The translations under genes were made by a program, and so were the position numbers. From Bacteroidales bacterium (GTDB lineage Bacteria; Bacteroidota; Bacteroidia; Bacteroidales; P3), in the NCBI GenBank assembly GCA_016281475.1, contig JAEEIS010000125.1, positions 1 through 12,834 on the forward strand: DNA of 12,834 bases, given 5' to 3'. This document shows positions 7,101-12,834 of this stretch, piece by piece. Numbering within the stretch: the stretch's first letter is position 1; every line of letters begins with the position of its first letter. Under the pieces are notes generated by a model. That model was not told the DNA's origin. It searched no databases and saw nothing but the letters and a program-made list of their open reading frames with translations.

Positions 7101-8639
7101 GTTAAGGATGTTGTGGGTGGAGAGCATCAACAACTGAGCCTCGAGGATGGCAGCATTGCCCAGAGGCACGTGGACAGCCATCTGGTCACCGTCGAAGTCG
7201 GCATTGAAACCAGTACAGACGAGCGGGTGCAGACGGATGGCCTTACCTTCGACCAATTTGGGCTGGAAAGCCTGAATACCCAGACGGTGCAACGTAGGTG
7301 CACGGTTGAGCAGGATGGGATGGCCTTTCAAGATATTCTCCAAAATTTCCCACACGACGGGATCCTTGCGGTCTACAACGCGCTTGGCCGACTTAACAGT
7401 CTTGACCAATCCACGCTCAAGGAGTTTACGGATAATAAAGGGTTTGAACAGCTCGCTTGCCATGTCTTTAGGAAGACCACATTCGTGCATCTTCAGTTCA
7501 GGACCGACGACGATAACGGAACGACCCGAGTAGTCGACACGTTTACCAAGTAGGTTCTGACGGAAACGACCTTGCTTGCCTTTCAGCGAGTCGGAGAGGG
7601 ACTTGAGCGAGCGGTTGCTTTCAGATTTGACACTAGAGACCTTACGGCTATTGTCGAACAACGAGTCCACCGCTTCCTGAAGCATACGCTTCTCGTTACG
7701 CATAATGACTTCGGGAGCCTTGATTTCGAAAAGGCGTTTCAGACGGTTGTTACGAATGATGACACGGCGATAGAGCTCGTTGATATCGGAAGTGGCAAAA
7801 CGGCCACCATCCAGTGGCACCAAAGGACGCAGGTCGGGCGGGATAACAGGAATGATGGTCATAATCATCCACTCGGGACGATTGTCCATACCGCGGGCCT
7901 GCATCTGCTTGCGACTCTCGCGGAAAGACTCAACCACATTCAGACGTTTGAGGGCATCCTGCTTACGCTGGTTAGAAGACTCCTTGGAGGCACGGTCGCG
8001 CAATTCGTAGCTGATACGGTCGAGGTCGAGGTCGCAAAGCAACTTGTACAGAGCCTCAGAGCCCATGCCCACGATGAACTTATTGGGGTCGCTATCATCA
8101 AGTTGATCGTTGCCCTCGGGCAATGTCGACGTAACATTGTAATAATCCTCCTCGGTCAACAAATCAAGCTTTTTCACTGGCACCTCGTTGAGCATAGCCT
8201 TACCTGGCTGGAGGACGATGTATTTCTCGTAATAAATCACCTGCTCAAGTTTCTTGCTAGGGACATCGAGCAGTGTGCCAATCTTATTCGGTAAGGAACG
8301 GAAGAACCAGATGTGGGCGACGGGGACAATCAGTTCGATATGACCCATACGTTCACGACGCACCTTTTTCTCCGTGACTTCGACACCGCAACGGTCGCAA
8401 GTAATACCCTTGTAGCGAATACGCTTGTACTTTCCGCAATGGCACTCCCAGTCGCGAGTGGGACCGAAAATCTTCTCGCAGAACAAGCCGTCGCGCTCAG
8501 GCTTATAAGTACGATAGTTGATTGTCTCGGGCTTGGTCACTTCGCCATACGAGCGTTTCTTAATCGACTCGGGAGAAGCCAAACTGACGGTTATCGAATT
8601 AAAATCGTTCTTTAACTGTGATTCTTGTTTAAAAGCCAT
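4170..8639 (-). CDS. rpoC: RNA polymerase beta' subunit
   Basis: RpoC forms the polymerase active centre together with RpoB. All hallmark motifs are present in the 1,489 residues. The N-terminal zinc finger is C66, C68, C81, C84. The catalytic NADFDGD (479-485) supplies the Mg-binding Asp481, Asp483 and Asp485. The bridge helix lies at about 855-880 ([19 protein letters not shown]), the second zinc site is C887, C961, C968, C971, and the trigger loop lies around 989-1012 ([18 protein letters not shown]). The C-terminus is complete (clamp and omega-binding part, with [16 protein letters not shown]). The protein seems about 60 residues longer than the Bacteroides form I remember (about 1,430); the extra sequence appears to lie at about 585-651, before [10 protein letters not shown]. 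Translation begins with ATG at 8639, 62 bases after rpoB. No frameshift or loss is seen. Confidence 0.98.
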   Translation of the reverse strand: MAFKQESQLKNDFNSITVSLASPESIKKRSYGEVTKPETINYRTYKPERDGLFCEKIFGPTRDWECHCGKYKRIRYKGITCDRCGVEVTEKKVRRERMGHIELIVPVAHIWFFRSLPNKIGTLLDVPSKKLEQVIYYEKYIVLQPGKAMLNEVPVKKLDLLTEEDYYNVTSTLPEGNDQLDDSDPNKFIVGMGSEALYKLLCDLDLDRISYELRDRASKESSNQRKQDALKRLNVVESFRESRKQMQARGMDNRPEWMIMTIIPVIPPDLRPLVPLDGGRFATSDINELYRRVIIRNNRLKRLFEIKAPEVIMRNEKRMLQEAVDSLFDNSRKVSSVKSESNRSLKSLSDSLKGKQGRFRQNLLGKRVDYSGRSVIVVGPELKMHECGLPKDMASELFKPFIIRKLLERGLVKTVKSAKRVVDRKDPVVWEILENILKGHPILLNRAPTLHRLGIQAFQPKLVEGKAIRLHPLVCTGFNADFDGDQMAVHVPLGNAAILEAQLLMLSTHNILNPANGAPITVPSQDMVLGLYYMTKPRRTTDKEVVKGEGYRFYSPEEVIIAYNEKRVSLNACISVKVDAGGRDEFQFVKTDNTFTEVIKDKDGKLLTDIDCSTPAEIAERSRTEYEIRRDNDGNPILDAKGHFIKTDRIRTTVGRVIFNEVVPKEYGYVNQVLGKKSLRDIIGDLFTACGNAVTANFLDDIKNMGYRQAFRGGLSFNLGDVIIPNEKEELIEKANEEVEEVLGQYSMGLITNNERYNHVIDIWTNTNNKLTETLMRQLKADNQGFNPIYMMYDSGARGSKEQIRQLSGMRGLMAKPQKAGAAGNEIIENPIISNFKEGLSVLEYFISTHGARKGLADTALKTADAGYLTRRLVDVAHDVIINMEDCGTLRGLPTTALKKGEDIVVSLGEKLLGRTSVHDIYHPHTGELIVRAGEELTEDICKIIEESPIEEVEIRSVLTCEAKHGVCAKCYGRNLATGKMVQKGEAVGVIAAQAIGEPGTQLTLRTFHVGGVAGGNIGTSSSLVAKHEGRLEIDELRAIPYTDAEGNSYHVVMGRSAEMRIVDENTNVTLFSALLPYGAKLYKMSGDHLAKNDFIAEWDPYNAVIISDVAGRVAFENVIENVTFRVESDAQTGLQDKVVIESRQKTKNPTLNIIDDEGNVLKVYDLPVGAHIGVDKGQQLKAGDIMVKIPRSFGKAGDITGGLPRVTELFEARNPSDPAVVAEIDGIVSIDKKLKRNNRQITITSKTGERITYLIPTSKQILAQDSDYVKAGTPLSDGAITPADILAIKGPMKVQEYIVNEVQEVYRLQGVKINDKHFEVIVRQMMRKVEIEDPGDTRYLEGELVNKIDFHETNDEIFGMKVVEDKGDCENLENGQIITARRLRDENSILRRQDKTLITARDAKPATAKQILQGITRASLQTKSFISAASFQETTKVLTEAAINAKRDFLEGMKENVIVGHLIPAGTGIRDYENLIVGNIDEMEAANK

Positions 8640-8649
8640 CTTATATTAT

Positions 8650-8705
8650 GAATTAAGAATTAAGAATTAAGAGTTGTTTTATCTAAAAACTTAATTCCGA
8701 ATTAA
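8650..8705. repeat. Seven-base tandem repeat and inverted copies in the rpoB-rpoC spacer
   Basis: AATTAAG occurs three times in tandem (8651-8671), and inverted copies follow: CTTAATT at 8690-8696. GAATTAAG (8664-8671) can pair with CTTAATTC (8690-8697) around an 18-base loop, and TTAATT/AATTAA form a small palindrome at 8691-8705 that overlaps the rpoB stop. The repeat number could change by slippage. The spacer contains no clear promoter or terminator. Confidence 0.6.
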
Positions 8706-11700
8706 TCAAATGTTACCTCCAAGCCTAAGCCGCGCAACTCATGTACCAACACATTGAACGACTCAGGGATGCCCGGCACAGGCATGTTGTCGCCCTTGAC
8801 GATGGATTCATAAGCTTTGGCTCGACCCACAACATCGTCGGACTTGACGGTGAGCACTTCCTGCAGCACATGGGAAGCACCAAAGGCCTCGAGAGCCCAC
8901 ACCTCCATCTCACCGAAACGCTGACCACCGAAGTTGGCCTTACCGCCAAGGGGTTGCTGGGTGATGAGGGAGTACGGTCCGATGCTACGGGCATGCATCT
9001 TGTCGTCAATCATGTGATGGAGCTTGAGCATATAGATATAGCCCACGGTAGCCGGCTGGTCGAAACGGTCGCCAGTCTCGCCATCATACAGATAGGTGCG
9101 GCCGTTCTCGGGCAGACCTGCCTCACGCATGTAGCCATTAATCTGCTCAAGGGTGGCACCGTCGAAGATGGGGGTCTTGAAACGCTTATTCAGTTTCTTA
9201 CCAGCCCAACCAAGGACGGTCTCATAAATCTGTCCCAGATTCATACGCGAAGGCACGCCAAGCGGGTTCAGCACAATGTCGACTGGCGTTCCGTCGGCAA
9301 GGAAAGGCATATCCTCAGCACGGACAATCTTCGACACGATACCCTTGTTACCGTGACGGCCTGCCATCTTATCACCGATACGCAGTTTGCGCTTCATAGC
9401 GATGTAGACCTTTGCCATCTGGACGATTCCACTAGGCAGGTCATCACCCACAGTAAGGGCAAACTTGTTACGCGTGAAGCGACCGTTAATTTCTCGGTAC
9501 TTGATATTGTAATTGTTCAACAGATCCTTAATGAGGTTGTTGGTCTCCTTGTCCGAGGTCCACTTATTGGGACTTACCTCGGTATAGTCGATGGCCTTGA
9601 GGGCCTTGGAAGTGAACTTCACCTTTTTCGGTATCAGTTCTTCCTTGTGGCTGGTATAGACACCGTTGGATGTCTTGCCCGCCAAGATAATCAACAGGCG
9701 GTCAACCAGTTTCTCCTTCAACTCGGCAATCTCGTTGTTGAATTCCTCTTCGGGCTTGGCAAGCAGTTCCTTTTCCTTGGCACGCTGCTTACGGTCACGG
9801 ACAATGCGGGCAAAGAGTTTCTTATCGATGACGACACCACGCACCGAGGGCGGGACTTTCAACGAGGCATCCTTCACATCGCCAGCCTTGTCACCAAAGA
9901 TGGCACGCAACAGTTTCTCCTCGGGAGTGGGATCCGACTCACCCTTAGGCGTAATCTTACCAATCAGGATGTCGCCTTCCTTCACCTCGGCACCTATGCG
10001 GATAATACCGTTTTCGTCCAAATCCTTGGTAGCGTCGTTACTGACATTGGGGATGTCGCGAGTGAGTTCCTCAAGACCGCGCTTGGTCTCACGAACCTCC
10101 AGCGTATATTCCTCAACATGGACAGAGGTAAAGATGTCTTCGCGAACCACGCGTTCCGAAATCACGACAGCATCCTCGAAGTTGTAACCCTTCCAAGGCA
10201 TAAACGCCACCATCATATTACGACCCAAGGCCAACTCACCTCCCTGCGTAGCATAGCCCTCGCAGAGCACCTGGCCCTTTTTCACCTTGTCGCCCTTCTT
10301 AACGATAGGACGCAGGTTGATAGACGTAGAATGGTTGGTACGCTGATAACGGGTCAGCTTATATTCACGGATATCGTCGTCGAACGAGACCAGACGCTCC
10401 TTCTCGGTACGATTGTGACGGATGACAATCTTGGTCGAGTCGACAAACTCCACCACACCGTCACCCAAGGCATTCAACAGTACGCGGCTGTCCTCTGCCA
10501 CCGATTTCTCAATACCGGTTCCCACAATAGGAATTTCGGGATTAAGCAGCGGCACAGCCTGACGCATCATGTTCGAACCCATCAATGCGCGGTTGGCATC
10601 GTCGTGCTCCAAGAACGGAATAAGAGATGCGGCTATAGAGGCAATCTGGTTGGAGCCCATGTCAATCAAGTCAATCTCCTCGGGAGTGACAATGGGGAAG
10701 TCGGCCTGACGGCGTGCCTTGACACGCTGGGCCAAAATATTGCCGTTCTCGTCCTGCGGCGTAGTAGCCTGTGCGACAGTCTTGTTCTCCTCCAGTTCAG
10801 CAGTGTAGTAGGTAGGAGCCTCGTCCAGAACGACGCGCCCATTCTCAACACGGCGGTACGGCGTCTCGATGAAGCCGAGATTATTAATCTTAGCATACAC
10901 GCAAAGCGACGAAATCAGACCGATGTTAGGACCTTCAGGAGTCTCAATGGTACAGAGTCGGCCATAGTGGGTATAGTGGACGTCACGGACCTCGAAGCCT
11001 GCACGCTCACGCGACAAACCACCAGGACCCAAAGCCGAAATACGACGTTTGTGGGTCACCTCAGCCAGAGGATTGGTCTGATCCATGAACTGCGACAGCT
11101 GGTTGGTGCCGAAGAATGAGTTAATCACCGACGACAGTGTCTTGGCATTAATCAGCTCCGTGGGAGTGAACACCTCATTATCGCGAACGTTCATACGCTC
11201 ACGGATAGTGCGCGACATACGGGCCAAACCGACACCAAACTGGTTGTACAGTTGCTCACCCGAAGTACGCACACGACGGTTCGACAAGTGGTCGATATCG
11301 TCCACGTCAGCCTTCTGGTTAATCAGCTGGATCAGATACTTGATAATCGAAGTAATGTCCGTCTGAGTCAGCACGCGAGTTGTGTCGGGAATATCCAGAT
11401 TCAACTTCGTGTTGATACGGTAGCGACCCACCTCACCCAAGTCGTAACGCTTGTCGGAGAAGAACAGCTTCTCAATGATGCCGCGCGCAGTTTCCTCGTC
11501 TGGCGGTTCGGCATTACGCAACTGACGGTAGATATACTCCACAGCCTCTTTCGAGTTGTTGGTCGTATCCTTCTTCAGCGTGTTATATATAACGGAATAG
11601 TCGATGCCGTCGCGATCCTCAATCTTCACGAGAATCGTTTTGACATCGAGCTCCATAATTTTTTCAACATCCTCTTCGGTAATCTCCTTGTCGCGCTCGA

Positions 11701-12508
11701 TGACCACCTCGGTACGTTCCATCGAAACGACCTCGCCGGTATCCTCGTCGACAAAGTCCTCCGTCCATGTATCTACCACACGGGCGGCCAGTTGCTTACC
11801 AACAACTTTTTTCAAGCTGGCCTTGGTGACCTTCACTTCTTCGGCCAGGGAGAATATGTCAAGAATATCCTTGTCTGTCTCATAACCGATAGCCCTCAAC
11901 AGCGTGGTGATAGGCAGTTTCTTCTTTCGGTCAATGTAGGCATACATGACATTGTTAATATCGGTGGTGAATTCCATCCACGAGCCCTTAAACGGGATGA
12001 TACGGGCAGAATAGAGCTGCGTACCGTTAGAATGGAACTGCGTACCGAAGAAAACGCCGGGGGAGCGGTGCAGCTGCGAAACCACGACACGCTCGGCACC
12101 GTTAATAACAAATGTGCCCTTGGGCGTCATATAGGGTATCATACCCAGATAGACCGGCTGTTCGATTGCCTGAAAGTCCTCGTTCTCTGGGTCATTGCAC
12201 GACAACTTGAGCTTGGCCTTTAGTGGTACACTATAGGTCAGACCTCTCTCGATACACTCCTCAATCGTATAGCGGGGAGGGTCGATAAAATAGTCGAGAA
12301 ACTCTAGCGTGAAATTGTTACGTGCATCTGAGATAGGAAAGTTCTCTTTGAAAACCTTAAACAAACCTTCGTCAAGACGGTTGTCGGGGTTAGTCTCTAT
12401 CTGGAAGAAATCCTGAAACGATTTAAGCTGTATATCAAGGAAATCAGGATATTCATATTTGCGTACAGATGCAAAATTTACTACTTCGATAGGTTTATTG
12501 TTAGCCAA
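8702..12508 (-). CDS. rpoB: RNA polymerase beta subunit, TTG start
   Basis: The 1,268-residue subunit builds the catalytic cleft with RpoC. Recognisable parts are the N-terminal lobe ([16 protein letters not shown], 20-35), [20 protein letters not shown] (124-143), the rifampicin pocket (465-504, [12 protein letters not shown] through SALGPGG), [13 protein letters not shown] (774-786), [14 protein letters not shown] (1047-1060) and the C-terminal [18 protein letters not shown]. At the main resistance positions (E. coli Q513, D516, H526, R529, S531) the residues are Q473, D476, H486, R489, S491, the sensitive type. E. coli P560 is Thr520 here. The start is TTG at 12508: an in-frame TAA lies 16 bases upstream (12526-12524), the next Met is residue 123, and the sequence from residue 11 aligns with known RpoB N-termini. 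No Shine-Dalgarno is seen. The gene is 195 bases downstream of rplL and 62 before rpoC. Confidence 0.98.
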   Translation of the reverse strand: MANNKPIEVVNFASVRKYEYPDFLDIQLKSFQDFFQIETNPDNRLDEGLFKVFKENFPISDARNNFTLEFLDYFIDPPRYTIEECIERGLTYSVPLKAKLKLSCNDPENEDFQAIEQPVYLGMIPYMTPKGTFVINGAERVVVSQLHRSPGVFFGTQFHSNGTQLYSARIIPFKGSWMEFTTDINNVMYAYIDRKKKLPITTLLRAIGYETDKDILDIFSLAEEVKVTKASLKKVVGKQLAARVVDTWTEDFVDEDTGEVVSMERTEVVIERDKEITEEDVEKIMELDVKTILVKIEDRDGIDYSVIYNTLKKDTTNNSKEAVEYIYRQLRNAEPPDEETARGIIEKLFFSDKRYDLGEVGRYRINTKLNLDIPDTTRVLTQTDITSIIKYLIQLINQKADVDDIDHLSNRRVRTSGEQLYNQFGVGLARMSRTIRERMNVRDNEVFTPTELINAKTLSSVINSFFGTNQLSQFMDQTNPLAEVTHKRRISALGPGGLSRERAGFEVRDVHYTHYGRLCTIETPEGPNIGLISSLCVYAKINNLGFIETPYRRVENGRVVLDEAPTYYTAELEENKTVAQATTPQDENGNILAQRVKARRQADFPIVTPEEIDLIDMGSNQIASIAASLIPFLEHDDANRALMGSNMMRQAVPLLNPEIPIVGTGIEKSVAEDSRVLLNALGDGVVEFVDSTKIVIRHNRTEKERLVSFDDDIREYKLTRYQRTNHSTSINLRPIVKKGDKVKKGQVLCEGYATQGGELALGRNMMVAFMPWKGYNFEDAVVISERVVREDIFTSVHVEEYTLEVRETKRGLEELTRDIPNVSNDATKDLDENGIIRIGAEVKEGDILIGKITPKGESDPTPEEKLLRAIFGDKAGDVKDASLKVPPSVRGVVIDKKLFARIVRDRKQRAKEKELLAKPEEEFNNEIAELKEKLVDRLLIILAGKTSNGVYTSHKEELIPKKVKFTSKALKAIDYTEVSPNKWTSDKETNNLIKDLLNNYNIKYREINGRFTRNKFALTVGDDLPSGIVQMAKVYIAMKRKLRIGDKMAGRHGNKGIVSKIVRAEDMPFLADGTPVDIVLNPLGVPSRMNLGQIYETVLGWAGKKLNKRFKTPIFDGATLEQINGYMREAGLPENGRTYLYDGETGDRFDQPATVGYIYMLKLHHMIDDKMHARSIGPYSLITQQPLGGKANFGGQRFGEMEVWALEAFGASHVLQEVLTVKSDDVVGRAKAYESIVKGDNMPVPGIPESFNVLVHELRGLGLEVTFD

Positions 12509-12602
12509 GGGACTTGATTTTAATTACGTATAAGAATATAATATTCAGATTCAGGATTGCTACTGCTCACAACGGAGAGAACGAAGACATGTCATCCACA
12601 GC

Positions 12603-12620
12603 AAAGGCGCTACAGCCTTT
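12603..12620. repeat. Small hairpin in the rplL-rpoB spacer
   Basis: AAAGGC (12603-12608) and GCCTTT (12615-12620) pair around GCTACA. In the minus-strand message it follows the larger hairpin and lies about 95 bases before the rpoB start. It may belong to the attenuation or processing region, or be a common palindromic repeat. I found no good TAnnTTTG promoter between it and rpoB. Confidence 0.4.
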
Positions 12621-12640
12621 CTATCGATTTGCATAGCAAA

Positions 12641-12682
12641 GAGGAATAGGCACTCCGGATTTCACCGGAGGCCCTATTCCTC
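12641..12682 (-). terminator. Strong hairpin between rplL and rpoB, likely attenuator
   Basis: GAGGAATAGG (12641-12650) pairs with 12673-12682, then, after a 2x2 internal loop, CTCCGG (12653-12658) pairs with CCGGAG (12665-12670) around ATTTCA. On the message strand the stem ends in CCTATTCCTC followed by TTTGC, a short U-run. It starts 21 bases after the rplL stop. E. coli has an attenuator and an RNase III site at this place, so partial termination or processing is likely. The short U-run fits partial rather than full termination. Confidence 0.65.
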
Positions 12683-12703
12683 GTAGAAATCCAATAGTAT
12701 TGA

Positions 12704-12834
12704 CTATTTGATCTCAACTTCGGCACCAGCCTCTTCAAGAGCCTTCTTCAAGGATTCGGCCTCGTCCTTGCTCACGCCTTCCTTAACGGGCTTAGGAGCG
12801 TTGTCAACGAGTTCCTTGGACTCTTTCAGACCCA
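12704..12834 (-). CDS. rplL: Ribosomal protein bL12 (L7/L12), C-terminal part
   Basis: Only the last 42 codons and the TAG stop (12706-12704) are in the window; the 5' part lies beyond the right edge. The peptide [20 protein letters not shown] continues into [20 protein letters not shown] and ends in IK. This is the C-terminal domain of bL12, which recruits elongation factors to the ribosome stalk, and it closely matches the E. coli end. The visible part includes the conserved GLKE-K-LV helix and the final [11 protein letters not shown] helix and strand. In the usual operon order (rplK, rplA, rplJ, rplL, rpoB, rpoC), the gene is cotranscribed with rpoB through the hairpin behind it. Confidence 0.97.
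   Translation of the reverse strand, partial: GLKESKELVDNAPKPVKEGVSKDEAESLKKALEEAGAEVEIK

Noticed and set aside
10997..11116. Rifampicin resistance changes in RpoB.
   Set aside because: Q473, D476, H486, R489 and S491 are all the sensitive-type residues. T478 and A482 differ from E. coli but match what I remember of other Bacteroidales.
8741..11119. A 792-codon open frame on the plus strand opposite rpoB, with similar long ones opposite rpoC (for example 5487-6620).
   Set aside because: They mirror the codon bias of highly expressed genes on the other strand. Their translations show no domain, and the sense frames are unmistakable rpoB and rpoC.

Overview
The window comes from a Bacteroidales genome (phylum Bacteroidota). 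I base this on the RpoB and RpoC sequences, on a DUF3467 gene directly behind rpoC (an arrangement I know from Bacteroides and Prevotella), on promoter-like TAnnTTTG boxes instead of TATAAT boxes, and on the lack of clear Shine-Dalgarno sequences. The RpoB N-terminus differs enough from remembered Bacteroides and Prevotella versions that I do not assign a genus.

Right two thirds (about 3834-12834, minus strand): the 3' end of the ribosomal protein/RNA polymerase operon, read right to left: rplL (its last 42 codons only), a spacer with a strong hairpin in the place where E. coli has its rplL-rpoB attenuator, rpoB (TTG start), a 62-base spacer with a seven-base tandem repeat, rpoC, and 12 bases later a DUF3467 gene. 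A long hairpin at 3764-3828 ends the unit. RpoB and RpoC look intact, with all catalytic and zinc-binding motifs.

Middle (1826-3677, minus strand): a beta-class carbonic anhydrase, then an AAA_14/DUF4143 ATPase of unknown role. They are separated by a perfect 15-base-arm palindrome that overlaps the likely ATPase promoter. A short palindromic intergenic repeat lies between the carbonic anhydrase start and the rpo terminator.

Left (166-1489, plus strand): two overlapping genes for exported proteins of unknown function. The second has a Pro/Gln-rich linker and a C-terminal cysteine cluster of DnaJ-like CxxCxGxG type. The 336-base gap between these genes and the convergent ATPase gene holds a nested inverted repeat (1497-1679) and, on the minus strand, a sequence that fits the Bacteroidota promoter consensus exactly and faces the repeat with no convincing gene downstream. 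This gap is the least explained part of the window.

Most of the window is housekeeping. I see no CRISPR array, no transposase, no phage gene and no clear new defence system. The candidates for something new are the possible orphan transcript at about 1497-1776, the secreted zinc-finger-like protein with its partner, the palindrome in front of the ATPase, and an apparent insertion in RpoC.
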